Shown: piece after piece, positions 10,046 to 19,436 of the stretch
Layout of the letters: every line of letters begins with the position of its first letter
Position numbering within the stretch: the stretch's first letter is position 1
Source of the DNA: Lachnospiraceae bacterium
GTDB taxonomy: Bacteria > Bacillota > Clostridia > Lachnospirales > Lachnospiraceae
Direction of reading: 5' to 3'
Length of the DNA stretch: 64,000 nt
Assembly (NCBI GenBank): GCA_017412055.1
Contig: JAFQOW010000016.1
Span: 1 to 64,000 of the forward strand
Translations under genes and position numbers: made by a program
The notes under the pieces: model-generated
The model's input: only the letters and a program-made list of their open reading frames with translations
Database searches by the model: none
What the model was told of the DNA's origin: nothing

Positions 10046-10291
10046 ATGGCAGTAAAGATTAGATTAAAGAGAATGGGACAGAAGAAGGCTCCTTTCTATA
10101 GAATCGTAGTAGCAGATTCAAGATCTCCAAGAGATGGTAGATTTATCGAAGAAATCGGTACTTATGATCCAACAGTAGAGCCAAGCGCTGTATCTTTCAA
10201 GGAAGACTTAGCTAAGAAGTGGTTAGCAAACGGTGCTCAGCCAACAGAAGTTGTTGCTAAGTTATTAAAGCAGGCTGGTATTGAGAAATAA
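10046..10291 (+). CDS. rpsP: 30S ribosomal protein S16
   Basis: This 81-residue basic protein belongs to the 30S assembly core. The N-terminal signature [20 protein letters not shown] and the segment [16 protein letters not shown] are diagnostic. It is preceded by a strong AAGGAGG ribosome binding site. It opens the rpsP-khpA-rimM-trmD-rplS cluster conserved across bacteria. Confidence 0.98.
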   Translation: MAVKIRLKRMGQKKAPFYRIVVADSRSPRDGRFIEEIGTYDPTVEPSAVSFKEDLAKKWLANGAQPTEVVAKLLKQAGIEK

Positions 10292-10320
10292 GTACAACCA
10301 ATTTTAGGCGAGGTGTAGTC

Positions 10321-10551
10321 ATGAAAGATTTAGTAGAGGTAATTGCAAAAGCTCTAGTTGATTCGCCTGAGGAAGTGGTTGTTACAGAGAAGGAAACTGA
10401 GAAGGGTCTTGTAGTGGAGATCAAAGTAGCTGAAGATGACAAGGGTAAGATCATTGGTAAGCAGGGTCGTATCGCTAAATCAATCCGTTCAGTTGTAAAA
10501 GCAGCTGCATCCAAGGATGATAAGAAGGTTATTGTTGATATTTTACAGTAA
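10321..10551 (+). CDS. khpA: KH-domain RNA-binding protein KhpA
   Basis: This 76-residue protein consists of one KH domain with the RNA-binding GxxG loop as IIGKQGRIAKSI. KhpA pairs with KhpB/EloR in several Gram-positives and affects cell elongation and RNA metabolism; a role here is by family. Its position between rpsP and rimM matches the family (B. subtilis YlqC). Confidence 0.94.
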   Translation: MKDLVEVIAKALVDSPEEVVVTEKETEKGLVVEIKVAEDDKGKIIGKQGRIAKSIRSVVKAAASKDDKKVIVDILQ

Positions 10552-10596
10552 CTGCTGGGGTTAAGTCGTATTTATTAAAATTACGATTATACTTTT

Positions 10597-10621
10597 AAGC
10601 GAGGCGTTTTGCGCCTCGCTT
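10597..10621 (+). terminator. G+C-rich stem-loop after khpA
   Basis: AAGCGAGGCG (10597-10606) pairs perfectly with CGCCTCGCTT (10612-10621) around a five-base loop. The 3' side is only moderately T-rich, so it may be a leaky terminator or attenuator ahead of rimM. Confidence 0.5.
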
Positions 10622-10657
10622 GTGTTAATTATTGTGTCAAATGTACAAGGAGAGAGA

Positions 10658-11173
10658 ATGAACGATTTATTCAGAGTTGGTGTTATAGCTAACACTCATG
10701 GTGTAAGAGGTGAAGTTAAGGTTTTTCCTACAACTGATGCACCAGAAAGATTTAAGATTTTAAAAACTGTTATATTAGATGCTAAAAGAGAAAAGATTAC
10801 TTTAGAAATTCAGGCTGCAAAGTTCTTTAAGAACCTTGTAATTGTTAAATTTAAAGGTATTGATAATATAAATGACATTGAAAAATATAAGGGTTGCGAT
10901 TTATATGTAACAAGAGAAAATGCAACTCCACTTAATGAAGGTGAATATTATATTGCTGATTTAATCGATATGACGGTTGTAGATGAGGAGAGCAATGAAT
11001 TAGGAATACTTCATGATGTATTACAGACAGGTGCCAATGATGTGTTTGTGGTAAAGCTTAAAGAGAATGGCAAGGAGCTTTTGTTACCAAATATTCCATC
11101 ATGCGTATTAAAGGTAGATTTAGATGAAAGAAAAGTAACAGTTCATGTTCTTGATGGACTTTATGATTTATAG
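10658..11173 (+). CDS. rimM: ribosome maturation factor RimM
   Basis: RimM assists late 30S assembly and binds S19. The N-terminal domain begins [20 protein letters not shown]. The C-terminal PRC-barrel domain contains [11 protein letters not shown] and [10 protein letters not shown] chose the ATG at 10658 behind AAGGAGAG. An upstream in-frame start would add a poorly conserved stretch running back to the hairpin. The 171 residues are typical. trmD follows after 14 bp. Confidence 0.95.
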   Translation: MNDLFRVGVIANTHGVRGEVKVFPTTDAPERFKILKTVILDAKREKITLEIQAAKFFKNLVIVKFKGIDNINDIEKYKGCDLYVTRENATPLNEGEYYIADLIDMTVVDEESNELGILHDVLQTGANDVFVVKLKENGKELLLPNIPSCVLKVDLDERKVTVHVLDGLYDL

Positions 11174-11187
11174 AAAATGAGGTTAAT

Positions 11188-11913
11188 ATGAATTTTTATA
11201 TTATGACTTTATTTCCTGATATGGTTAAGGATGGATTAAATACAAGCATTATAGGAAAAGCAGTGGAAAAGAAGCTTTTATCTATAAATGCTGTAGATAT
11301 AAGAGATTATACTCTGGATAAACACAGACATGTGGATGATTATCCTTATGGTGGTGGGGCTGGAATGGTTATGCAGGCCCAACCAGTGTATGATTGCTAT
11401 AAGGATATTGAGAAGGATTTAGAAAAAAAGCCTAGGGTACTGTTTATGACACCTACAGGAAAAACATTTAATCAGGATATGGCAAAGGAATTGTCAAAGG
11501 AAGAAAATCTTGTTTTTCTATGTGGTCATTACGAAGGAATTGATAAAAGAGTTCTAGATAAGATAGTTACAGATGAAGTGTCTATAGGAGATTTTGTGTT
11601 AACTGGTGGAGAGTTGCCAGCTATGATGATGATAGATGCCATATCAAGACTGATTCCAGGGGTTTTAAATAATGATATATCTGCTGAGACAGAGAGCTTT
11701 ACAGATAATTTATTGGAATATCCACAATATACAAGACCTGAGATATGGGAAGGTGAGGCTGTACCTGCTGTTTTATTAAGCGGACATCATGCCAATATTG
11801 AAAAGTGGAGAAGAGAGAAGTCTCTTTTGTTAACAAAGGAACGCAGACCTGATTTATTTGAAAAGGTTGAACTGACTAAGAAAGATAAGAAATTTCTTGC
11901 AGATTATGAATAA
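11188..11913 (+). CDS. trmD: tRNA (guanine-N1)-methyltransferase TrmD
   Basis: TrmD methylates G37 of tRNAs using S-adenosylmethionine, preventing frameshifts. The SPOUT trefoil-knot motifs are visible: [43 protein letters not shown] and EYPQYTRP. The 241 residues match the family. It is followed by a promoter and leader before rplS. Confidence 0.97.
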   Translation: MNFYIMTLFPDMVKDGLNTSIIGKAVEKKLLSINAVDIRDYTLDKHRHVDDYPYGGGAGMVMQAQPVYDCYKDIEKDLEKKPRVLFMTPTGKTFNQDMAKELSKEENLVFLCGHYEGIDKRVLDKIVTDEVSIGDFVLTGGELPAMMMIDAISRLIPGVLNNDISAETESFTDNLLEYPQYTRPEIWEGEAVPAVLLSGHHANIEKWRREKSLLLTKERRPDLFEKVELTKKDKKFLADYE

Positions 11914-11918
11914 AATGC

Positions 11919-12042
11919 TTGCATTATTAAAATAATATGTTATAATTTTATAGGTTATGTATTTGATTACATACAGATTAGAGATATTCCTCTGTTACAT
12001 TATTGGTATTAAGAATGTTGAAGTATTAAGGAGGTTCACAAG
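11919..12042 (+). promoter_or_regulatory. promoter and leader of rplS
   Basis: TTGCAT (11919-11924), a 16-bp spacer and TATAAT (11941-11946) form a good promoter. The roughly 90-nt leader contains a short hairpin (ATGTA / TACAT) and ends in AAGGAGG. L19 leaders that bind their own protein are known in low-GC Gram-positives. I cannot confirm that this leader belongs to that family by eye. Confidence 0.55.
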
Positions 12043-12390
12043 ATGAACGAAATTATTAAGAACATTGAGGCTGCTCAGTTAAAGGAATCTATTACAGAGT
12101 TCCACGTAGGTGATACTGTTAAGGTTCACGCTAGAATCAAGGAAGGAAACCGTGAAAGAATCCAGGTTTTCGAGGGTACAGTATTAAAGAGACAGGGCGG
12201 AAGCTCAAGAGAAACATTTACAGTTAGAAAGAACTCAAATGGTATCGGCGTAGAGAAGACATGGCCATTACACTCACCAACAATCGAGAAGATTGAGGTT
12301 GTTAGATATGGTAAGGCTAGAAGAGCTAAGCTTAACTACTTAAGAGAAAGAGTTGGTAAGGCTGCAAAGGTTAAGGAAATCGTTAGATAA
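12043..12390 (+). CDS. rplS: 50S ribosomal protein L19
   Basis: L19 lies at the 30S-50S interface. The 115-residue sequence has the family core [47 protein letters not shown] and the basic tail [18 protein letters not shown]. It is the last gene of the trmD cluster and ends at a strong terminator. Confidence 0.98.
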   Translation: MNEIIKNIEAAQLKESITEFHVGDTVKVHARIKEGNRERIQVFEGTVLKRQGGSSRETFTVRKNSNGIGVEKTWPLHSPTIEKIEVVRYGKARRAKLNYLRERVGKAAKVKEIVR

Positions 12391-12421
12391 TTTTTCTAGA
12401 GTTAATTTTCTTGCAGATTTG

Positions 12422-12454
12422 GGAACAAATACAGTTGTATTTGTTCCTTTTTTG
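12422..12454 (+). terminator. intrinsic terminator of rplS
   Basis: GGAACAAATAC (12422-12432) pairs perfectly with GTATTTGTTCC (12437-12447) around AGTT and is followed by TTTTTT. It closes the trmD-rplS transcript. Confidence 0.9.
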
Positions 12455-12495
12455 CTTTATAATCATAGGGATAAATTGTTGTGTTGGAGGTATAT

Positions 12496-13056
12496 ATGGG
12501 GTATTTTGATCCTATTCCAGAAAGAAAATTCATACTTGATGATATACTAAAATGGATTATAGATATCATTGCATTTGTGGCATTAGGTATCTTCTTTGTT
12601 ATATATATGTGTGATACTGCAAAGATGATTGGCAATTCTATGGCCCCTTGTCTTAATAACGGAGAATCTGTATTGATTAATAAGGTGTCTTATGCATTAT
12701 CAGAACCAAAAAGATATGATGTAATCGTATATAAGGATGAGGAAGATAAGCTTACTATTAAGCGTATTATAGGTCTTCCAGGAGAACAAATAAAGATAGT
12801 TGACAGTAAGATATACATAAAGAATAGCGATGGTGAAAAGGTTTTAGAGGATAAATACTGCAAGGATAAATTTGAGGCTGGATATATTACAGAATACGTA
12901 AAGATTCCTATGGGAGAATATTTTGTTCTCGGTGATAGCAGAAATGTATCAGAGGATAGCAGATTTTTGTATGTTGGAAATATTAAGGAAGAAAATATAA
13001 TTGGAAAAGCATGGATGATTTATTCACCATTTAATAGAATTGGATTTATAGATTAG
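12496..13056 (+). CDS. lepB: signal peptidase I (first of three)
   Basis: This is a membrane-bound serine protease that cleaves signal peptides of exported proteins. One N-terminal membrane helix (about residues 18-39) is followed by the catalytic serine Ser48 in GNSMAP and the general-base lysine Lys89 in LTIKRIIGLPGE. The GDSRNVSEDSR box is present. The start is the ATG at 12496 behind GGAGG. At 186 residues it is the short Gram-positive type. Two further signal peptidases lie at 13916 and 14499. Confidence 0.94.
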   Translation: MGYFDPIPERKFILDDILKWIIDIIAFVALGIFFVIYMCDTAKMIGNSMAPCLNNGESVLINKVSYALSEPKRYDVIVYKDEEDKLTIKRIIGLPGEQIKIVDSKIYIKNSDGEKVLEDKYCKDKFEAGYITEYVKIPMGEYFVLGDSRNVSEDSRFLYVGNIKEENIIGKAWMIYSPFNRIGFID

Positions 13057-13074
13057 TAAAAGAGAGGTTATTTT

Positions 13075-13914
13075 ATGAATATACAATGGTATCCTGGACA
13101 TATGACTAAGGCCAGAAGAATGATGGAGGAGGATATTAAGCTTATTGACTTGGTTATCGAGTTGGTAGATGCTAGATTACCTCTAAGTAGTAGAAATCCT
13201 GATATTGATAATTTGGCAAAGAATAAAGCGAGACTTATTTTACTTAATAAAGCAGATTTGTCAGATGAGAGGATAAATAATCAGTGGACAGATTATTTTA
13301 AAGAAAAAGGTTTTTTTGTAGTAAAACTTGATTCAAGAAGTGGTGCTGGAATGAAGACTATCAATGGTGTCATTCAGGAAGCATGTAAGGAGAAAATTGA
13401 AAGAGATAGAAAAAGAGGTATTATCAATAGACCAGTTAGAGCGATGGTAGTTGGTATCCCTAATGTAGGAAAATCTACATTTATTAATTCTTATGCAAAA
13501 AAAGCTTGTGCTAAGACTGGAAATAAGCCGGGTGTGACAAAAGGTAAGCAGTGGATTAAGCTTAATAAAAATCTTGAATTATTAGATACACCAGGAATTT
13601 TATGGCCTAAATTTGAGGACCAGCAGATTGGTTTAAGACTTGCTATGGCAGGCTCTATCAATGACGAAATACTTAATATTGCAGAACTTGCAATTCATCT
13701 TATTAAGTTTTTAAAGGCAGAATATCCAGGAACAATTAATGAAAGATACGGTGTAGATGAAGACACAAAAGAGTTAGATATTCTAGAAAATATTGGCATT
13801 AAGAGAGGATGTCTAAAAAAGGGTAGCATTATAGATATAGATAAGGCTGCAGATATAGTTATTGATGAATTTAGAGCAGGTAAATTAGGAAAAATTTCAT
13901 TGGAGCGTCCGTAA
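13075..13914 (+). CDS. rbgA: ribosome biogenesis GTPase RbgA (YlqF)
   Basis: This circularly permuted GTPase acts in late 50S maturation, including L16 incorporation. It begins NIQWYPGHMTKARRMM. The G4 motif NKADL comes before the P-loop GIPNVGKSTFIN and G3 DTPGILWPK, which proves the permuted order. The 279-residue length is typical. It sits between signal peptidase genes and near rnhB, as in B. subtilis (ylqF-rnhB). Confidence 0.96.
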   Translation: MNIQWYPGHMTKARRMMEEDIKLIDLVIELVDARLPLSSRNPDIDNLAKNKARLILLNKADLSDERINNQWTDYFKEKGFFVVKLDSRSGAGMKTINGVIQEACKEKIERDRKRGIINRPVRAMVVGIPNVGKSTFINSYAKKACAKTGNKPGVTKGKQWIKLNKNLELLDTPGILWPKFEDQQIGLRLAMAGSINDEILNIAELAIHLIKFLKAEYPGTINERYGVDEDTKELDILENIGIKRGCLKKGSIIDIDKAADIVIDEFRAGKLGKISLERP

Positions 13915-13915
13915 T

Positions 13916-14497
13916 ATGGAAGATATTTTTGAATGGTACAAAGAATTAAATAGCAAGATTAAAGTGGCTATTAAAGTAACGCTTTTTGTGGGCATAATTG
14001 GAATTGCAACAATGCTTTTTATGAAGTTTTTTTATTCGCCGATGATTATTAATGGGAATTCCATGAGGCCTTCTTTAAGTGATGGAGATATAGTATTTAT
14101 ACATAAGGCGGCGTATAAAAATGAAAATCCAAAAAGATTTGACTTGGTTGCTTTTAAATATAGATATGATTATTCACAAAAATATATAAAAAGAATTATA
14201 GGGTTACCAGGGGAATCTCTATATATTGCAGATAATGTGATATATATAAAATATGAGGGAGAAGAGGATTATAAGCCTTTAAAGGAATATTACGGCTTAT
14301 ACGATGGTAAGCCACAGTTTACAGATATTAATCCTGTAACTTTAGGGGATGATGAATATTTTGTATTAGGTGATAATCGTTATGACAGTGATGATAGTCG
14401 AAATACCGTGGGGTTAGTAAAAAAGAAAACTATAATAGGAAAGGCAGTTTTTAGACTTTTTCCTTTTAAAGGAATTGGTTCTTTAAAATATCAATAA
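13916..14497 (+). CDS. lepB: signal peptidase I (second)
   Basis: The 193-residue protein has one N-terminal membrane segment (about residues 18-40), catalytic Ser49 in NGNSMRP, Lys92 in YIKRIIGLPGE and the GDNRYDSDDSR box. It is complete and probably active. It starts one base after the rbgA stop and has no separate promoter. It differs widely from the first copy outside the motifs, so it is an old paralogue. Confidence 0.94.
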   Translation: MEDIFEWYKELNSKIKVAIKVTLFVGIIGIATMLFMKFFYSPMIINGNSMRPSLSDGDIVFIHKAAYKNENPKRFDLVAFKYRYDYSQKYIKRIIGLPGESLYIADNVIYIKYEGEEDYKPLKEYYGLYDGKPQFTDINPVTLGDDEYFVLGDNRYDSDDSRNTVGLVKKKTIIGKAVFRLFPFKGIGSLKYQ

Positions 14498-14498
14498 T

Positions 14499-15095
14499 AT
14501 GGAAACTATAAGAGAAAAATTAAATATTAGTGAAAAAAGCTGGAAAATTTTTGAAATAATTGCATACTGTTTAATTGCATTTTTAATAGCATATTTAATA
14601 ATTACTTATGTGGGACAAAGAACAGTGGTTGATGGCAATTCTATGTATCCTGCATTGGAGGATGGCGATAATATTATTGTAGAGAAGCTTTCTTACAGGT
14701 TTGGAGATATTGAACGATATGATGTAATTGTATTTAATTATCATGACCCTTTTAAAAATGATGATGTATATTATATTAAGAGAGTTATCGGATTGCCAGG
14801 AGAGACTATTATGATAAAAGATGGATTAGTTCATTTGGTTGACAAAGAAGGCAATGAAGTTTTATTAAATGAAAATTATGGATACTATTTTGATGGTAAT
14901 AAAATGCAATCATATTTATCAGCTATTCCTATAAAGATTCCTGAGAACGAATATTTTGTTCTTGGAGATAACAGAAATGACAGTTACGATAGTAGACAGA
15001 TTGGAACGATTCATAAAAAGGATATATTAGGAAGAGCATGGGTTAGATTTTATCCATTTAATAAGATTGGTTTTGTTGCCCATAGAAAGGATTAA
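14499..15095 (+). CDS. lepB: signal peptidase I (third)
   Basis: The 198-residue paralogue has a membrane helix at about residues 17-38, Ser48 in DGNSMYP, Lys94 in YYIKRVIGLPGE and GDNRNDSYDSR. It follows the second copy with one base between stop and start. All three copies retain the Ser/Lys dyad, so overlapping or substrate-specific roles are possible. SipW-type features were not seen. Confidence 0.94.
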   Translation: METIREKLNISEKSWKIFEIIAYCLIAFLIAYLIITYVGQRTVVDGNSMYPALEDGDNIIVEKLSYRFGDIERYDVIVFNYHDPFKNDDVYYIKRVIGLPGETIMIKDGLVHLVDKEGNEVLLNENYGYYFDGNKMQSYLSAIPIKIPENEYFVLGDNRNDSYDSRQIGTIHKKDILGRAWVRFYPFNKIGFVAHRKD

Positions 15096-15101
15096 TTATT
15101 T

Positions 15102-15866
15102 ATGAGCGAGGAACTAAAGATTGGACAAGTTAAAGAAATACTTGAAAATACAGAGGTTACAAAATTACCTGATGTGATGGAGCAGTTTAAAGGTGACTCT
15201 CGTCAAGGAGTAGTTAAACTTATTGAAAAGTATGGTAAAATATATAATTCATATTTGGCAGAGGTTGAAAGAACTGAAAATATGAAGATATATGAGAGAA
15301 AATATAGTGATTATAAATATATAGCAGGAATTGATGAGGTGGGACGTGGACCTCTGGCAGGACCAGTTGTTACCTGCGCAGTTATTTTGCCAAAAGATTT
15401 TAATGTTTTATATATTAATGATTCAAAAAAGCTCACTGAAAAAAAGAGAGAAGAATTGTATGATGAGATATTGAAAAATGCTATTTCAGTTGGAATAGGT
15501 ATAGAAAGTCCTAAGGTTATCGATGACATAAATATATTGCAAGCTACTTATAGTGCTATGCGAAAGGCTATAGATGCATTGGAGGTCAAGCCAGATTTAT
15601 TATTAAATGATGCGGTTACAATTCCTGGTGTTGATATAAAGCAGGTGCCTATTATAAAAGGAGATGCCAAGAGTATATCTATAGCAGCCGCAAGTATAGT
15701 TGCCAAAGTTACAAGAGATAGAATGATGGTTGAATTTGATAAAATTTATCCAGAATATGATTTTGCAGGCAATAAAGGGTATGGTTCTGCAAGTCATATT
15801 GAAGCGTTGAAAAAAATTGGACCAACACCAATACATAGACAGAGTTTTATAAAAAATTTCGTGTAA
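15102..15866 (+). CDS. rnhB: ribonuclease HII
   Basis: RNase HII removes ribonucleotides from DNA and RNA primers from RNA-DNA hybrids. The active-site block YIAGIDEVGRGPLAGP holds the first Asp-Glu pair. NDSKKLTEKKREEL and NKGYGSASHIEAL are also conserved. A roughly 70-residue N-terminal extension precedes the catalytic domain, as in the Bacillus enzyme. The gene begins 6 bp after the third lepB. Confidence 0.96.
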   Translation: MSEELKIGQVKEILENTEVTKLPDVMEQFKGDSRQGVVKLIEKYGKIYNSYLAEVERTENMKIYERKYSDYKYIAGIDEVGRGPLAGPVVTCAVILPKDFNVLYINDSKKLTEKKREELYDEILKNAISVGIGIESPKVIDDINILQATYSAMRKAIDALEVKPDLLLNDAVTIPGVDIKQVPIIKGDAKSISIAAASIVAKVTRDRMMVEFDKIYPEYDFAGNKGYGSASHIEALKKIGPTPIHRQSFIKNFV

Positions 15867-15887
15867 ATATAGAAGGAGGCGCAGCGT

Positions 15888-17561
15888 ATGAATTCAATAA
15901 ATAAAAGAATAACTTCATCACCTACATCAGATGTAAAAAGCTTACGCCAGGCCTCTTTAGGTTCTTCTACCGGTGGCGTGACATCTGCCAATTCAAACGC
16001 AGTTAGACAGACTGCACAGATAACAGGAAATATGTTATTAGCGCAGATGCAACCAGGTGAGACTTTCAGTGGTGATATTATAGATGTAAGAGGTTATGCC
16101 ATTAAGATTTTATTAGGTAATGATAAAACTCTTGATGCATCTACTACAGATTCAAAAAATCTTAATATAGGCGACCATATAACATTTAATGTTTCATCAA
16201 ATGACGGAAAAACTGTTATGATTAAGCCGCTTAAAATCAATACATATAATACCAATGTATTGTTAAAGGCATTGGAAGCAGCTGATGCTCCGCCTACAGA
16301 AAGAAATGTAAGTGTTGTAAAAGCTATGATGCAGAATGAAATGTCTATAGATAAACAAAGCTTAAGCGATATGATAAAAAAAGTTGACATCTTAGAAGCT
16401 GAAAATCCACAGGATGTAGTTATGATGGAAAGACATTCTATCCCTTTAACTAAGGAAAATGTGGAGCAGTTTGGAGCATATAGAAATTGTGAACATAGAA
16501 TTATGGCTCAGGCGGAGACAGTAGCTGAGGATATTCCTAACCTTTTAAAGGAGGCATTAAGCCTAAAGGAAGGCGATAGTTTTGGTATGTCCTACGCATC
16601 TACAAGTGTAAATGAAAAACAGGTTGTAGAATTGGCAAAAGACATAATTAATATTTTAAATGATGAGTCAATGCTTGATGATGGGGACACAAAGGTTATT
16701 CCTAAAGCTATTAATCGAGAAATAGTAAATGAACAGACTATAGTAGAAAATAGTGTAGAAGATGAAGCATTTCTAGAAAAGCTTAATATGAAAGATGATG
16801 GTGTTTTGTTGTCTATAGATACTGGCAATGGTAATGAGCCAAAAGAAAAGCTTAGTTTATCCCAAGTTATGGATAAATTAAATACCTTAACTGGTAATGA
16901 ACTAAAAGAGTTTCTAGATTCTTCCGATTTTAAAGAGTTTATTAAGGATAAGGTTGAAAAGAATTTTGAACTTAATGTAAATAAGCTTGGTAATAGCGAG
17001 GAAGACATTAAAGATAATATAAAGAAGCTTTATGAAAGACTTGATAAAAAGACTGAAGCATTTATGAATTTATTGGAAAATGCAGGATATAAGGATAATA
17101 ACCTTTATCAAACCTCCTCTAATATGAGAAATAATATGCAATTTATGCAGGATTTAAGTCAAATGGCAGCATACATCCAGCTTCCTGTTAAGCTTAATGA
17201 AAGTAAAGCTCATGGAGATTTATATGTGTTTAATAGAAAGGGTGGAAAACCTGTAAATAAAGATAGTATTACTGCATTTTTACATTTAGATTTAGAACAT
17301 TTAGGTGCTACAGATATAGATGTACTACTTGAAGGAAAATATCTAAAGACACAGTTTTCTCTTAAGGATAAATCATCCATAGATATAGTAGAAGCACATT
17401 TACATGAGCTTGAAGATAGACTTACTAAAAGAGGCTTTAGTGTAAATGTAAGTGCAATACAGATGCCAGCTTCCCAAAATGATAATACATTTTTGGATGT
17501 GCTTGAAAAGGATAAACCACAGATATCTATTAAAAGATATTCATTTGATGTAAGAGCATAA
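15888..17561 (+). CDS. FliK-like (hook-length control C-terminal domain) protein
   Basis: This 557-residue protein ends in a domain resembling the C-terminal domain of flagellar hook-length control proteins, at about residues 430-535 (IQLPVKLNESKAHGDLYVF, HLDLEHLGATDIDVLL). The rest is low-complexity, acidic and Ser/Asn-rich. No other flagellar gene except the FlhB-tail gene downstream is present. Bacillus has the same pair (ylqG-ylqH) after rnhB, and its function is not established. It has an AGGAGG ribosome binding site. Confidence 0.7.
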   Translation: MNSINKRITSSPTSDVKSLRQASLGSSTGGVTSANSNAVRQTAQITGNMLLAQMQPGETFSGDIIDVRGYAIKILLGNDKTLDASTTDSKNLNIGDHITFNVSSNDGKTVMIKPLKINTYNTNVLLKALEAADAPPTERNVSVVKAMMQNEMSIDKQSLSDMIKKVDILEAENPQDVVMMERHSIPLTKENVEQFGAYRNCEHRIMAQAETVAEDIPNLLKEALSLKEGDSFGMSYASTSVNEKQVVELAKDIINILNDESMLDDGDTKVIPKAINREIVNEQTIVENSVEDEAFLEKLNMKDDGVLLSIDTGNGNEPKEKLSLSQVMDKLNTLTGNELKEFLDSSDFKEFIKDKVEKNFELNVNKLGNSEEDIKDNIKKLYERLDKKTEAFMNLLENAGYKDNNLYQTSSNMRNNMQFMQDLSQMAAYIQLPVKLNESKAHGDLYVFNRKGGKPVNKDSITAFLHLDLEHLGATDIDVLLEGKYLKTQFSLKDKSSIDIVEAHLHELEDRLTKRGFSVNVSAIQMPASQNDNTFLDVLEKDKPQISIKRYSFDVRA

Positions 17562-17577
17562 AAAAGGAGGAAGGACA

Positions 17578-17877
17578 ATGCTTAATTATAATGATGAAAA
17601 AGAGAATAAAGCAAAAGTAGCTGTAGCATTGTCATACAATCCAGGAGACGATGCACCAACAGTTATAGCTTCAGGAAAAGGAGCATTAGCTGAGCGAATT
17701 ACACAGGCTGCAAACGAAAATGATATTCCAGTTTATGAGGATGAAAAGTTAGCCAATACCTTGTCAAAGCTTGAATTGGGAGATGCTATTCCACCAGAGC
17801 TTTACGGTGCAGTAGCTGAGATACTTGTATTTGTGGATAGAATGGATAAAATAAAGTCAAAGGTAATGGGAAAATAA
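17578..17877 (+). CDS. FlhB C-terminal-domain-like protein (FlhX/YlqH type)
   Basis: The 99-residue protein corresponds to only the cytoplasmic C-terminal part of FlhB/EscU export-gate proteins. AVALSYNPGDDAPTVIASGKG resembles the sequence after the FlhB self-cleavage site. IPVYEDEKLANTLSKLELGDAIPPELYGAVAEIL matches the FlhB tail. No membrane segments or NPTH cleavage site exist. FlhX-type proteins partly replace the FlhB tail in Bacillus. Here it is paired with the FliK-like gene 16 bp upstream. Confidence 0.8.
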   Translation: MLNYNDEKENKAKVAVALSYNPGDDAPTVIASGKGALAERITQAANENDIPVYEDEKLANTLSKLELGDAIPPELYGAVAEILVFVDRMDKIKSKVMGK

Positions 17878-17878
17878 T

Positions 17879-18226
17879 ATGAATAAACGTAAGCTGGGGA
17901 ATGATTATGAAGATAAAGCCTGTGAATATCTAGAAAGTATAGGATACATAATTTTAGAGCGAAACTTTCGAAGTAAAAAGGGAGAAATCAATATAATCGC
18001 AAGGGATGGAGAAACCATTGTTTTTGTGGAAGTTAAGTATCGACAAAGTAATAGCTTTGGCTACGCAGTAGAAGCGGTAGATTATAGAAAACAGATTGTA
18101 ATTTATAAGGTGGCTGAGAGCTATTTAAACTATATAAAGAAAGTGGATGTCCCTTGTAGATTTGATGTAATCGGATTTGATAACGGAATAATAAATCATA
18201 TAAAAAATGCATTTGGTGGAATGTGA
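17879..18226 (+). CDS. yraN: YraN/UPF0102 family nuclease-like protein
   Basis: The 115-residue protein shows the UPF0102 pattern of a restriction-endonuclease-like fold: GNDYEDKACEYLESIGYIILERNFR, then GEINIIARDGETIVFVEVKYR with the E/D...ExK catalytic arrangement. The cellular role is unknown. It begins one base after the previous stop. Its stop codon lies inside the stem of a bidirectional terminator. Confidence 0.92.
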   Translation: MNKRKLGNDYEDKACEYLESIGYIILERNFRSKKGEINIIARDGETIVFVEVKYRQSNSFGYAVEAVDYRKQIVIYKVAESYLNYIKKVDVPCRFDVIGFDNGIINHIKNAFGGM

Positions 18227-18252
18227 TTATCACATTCCACCAAATGTATTTT
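18207..18252. terminator. bidirectional terminator between yraN and GH25 gene
   Basis: ATTTGGTGGAATGTG (18211-18225) pairs perfectly with 18231-18245 around ATTAT. T-rich DNA follows on the + strand and a T-run follows on the - strand, so it can end both convergent transcripts. Confidence 0.88.
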
Positions 18253-18266
18253 ATCATAATATATTT

Positions 18267-19397
18267 TTATTCATATTTTTTAAAGGAAATATTTAAATCA
18301 ACAACGCCGTTTACACCATCTACTTTACCGTTTGATGTATATTGCCAAATAGAAACATCATAAGGGAAGTATAATTGGTCACCATAATAAGCGTACCATT
18401 TTTCGATACCTTCTAATCGTTCAAATTCAAGCATTCCTATAAAACCCTTTAAATTACAGTATATCATAGGTGTATAACCTTTTTCTTTGACTTTATTACA
18501 AAAGGCTAATACAATATCAGTAAGCTCCTTAGGTGAAAGTGTTTCGTTACGACCAGTATCATTTTGAATATCTTCAATATCGATAACTACAGGTCCTTTT
18601 ATCTTATAAGGTTCTATTGAAGAGAGGATAAGTTCGGCTTCCTCAATAGCCTCATCTACAGTAATAGCTTCTGAGAAAACATACGCGCCCACAGTAATTC
18701 CATTTTCTGTAGCTGCCTTTGCATTTTTTGCAAAATTTTCATCAGGTAAAAGACGTCCCTCTGTGCCATAGCCTCTAACAGCTGCACGTATAATAGCAAA
18801 GTCGATGTTTGATTTAGCAACCTTGCTCCAATCAATGTTACCGTTATGCTTAGACACATCTATACCGGTGTAGCTTACTAATTTATCATCTTCAAAATAT
18901 TCAACCTTGGTAGGTATATCGTTCTCGTCCTTTTCAATTTTAAAGCCTGCGTCATCATAATCATTCATAACTAAATCAATATTAATATTTTTAAAGACAA
19001 AACCATTTTTATCGTTGTAAATAAGATAATCTGGATAAATAGCACGGAGCATTTTTAATGTGGTAGAGCCACCCTCCATCATATTTTTAATAGAAGATAG
19101 TAAATTATCTCTTCCAAGATAGTATGATTCGTCCTTTAATTTTTCTATCATCTCTTCACTCATCAGTGTATAGCCGTCTGCAACAGGAGCGGAAGTGTCT
19201 GTGGCAGGCTCGGAAATATTCGGTGTAGTGGCTTCTTTATTTTGGCTATCAGTAGAATCGTTTTTTATAATATTGTATGTTATAAAACCGCACATACAAG
19301 TTGTGGCAAAAAGCATAAGTGCCATAATATAGAAAACTACTTTTGTTAAGCGCTTTCTCTTAGGTTTTGATGTTGTAATTTTTGTGTTTTCATCCAT
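18267..19397 (-). CDS. membrane-anchored GH25 (lysozyme-type) hydrolase
   Basis: This is a predicted peptidoglycan muramidase displayed outside the membrane. The start is the ATG at 19397 behind GGGGG. A basic N terminus leads into one membrane helix (about residues 22-45), then a Thr/Ser-rich linker. The GH25 domain runs from about residue 180 to the end. Active-site signatures are GIDVSKHNGNIDW and VVIDIEDI, plus YTPMIYCN and SIWQYTSNG. The 376-residue length includes an unassigned region (about 75-175). It is transcribed against its neighbours. Confidence 0.9.
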   Translation of the reverse strand: MDENTKITTSKPKRKRLTKVVFYIMALMLFATTCMCGFITYNIIKNDSTDSQNKEATTPNISEPATDTSAPVADGYTLMSEEMIEKLKDESYYLGRDNLLSSIKNMMEGGSTTLKMLRAIYPDYLIYNDKNGFVFKNINIDLVMNDYDDAGFKIEKDENDIPTKVEYFEDDKLVSYTGIDVSKHNGNIDWSKVAKSNIDFAIIRAAVRGYGTEGRLLPDENFAKNAKAATENGITVGAYVFSEAITVDEAIEEAELILSSIEPYKIKGPVVIDIEDIQNDTGRNETLSPKELTDIVLAFCNKVKEKGYTPMIYCNLKGFIGMLEFERLEGIEKWYAYYGDQLYFPYDVSIWQYTSNGKVDGVNGVVDLNISFKKYE

Positions 19398-19436
19398 GGT
19401 AATTTCCCCCAAATCTTTAGTTTTTTATATATAAAT

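Noticed and set aside
15888..17877. Part of a flagellar operon
   Set aside because: Only two flagellar-type domains are present and the surrounding genes are housekeeping; synteny matches the Bacillus ylqG-ylqH pair instead.
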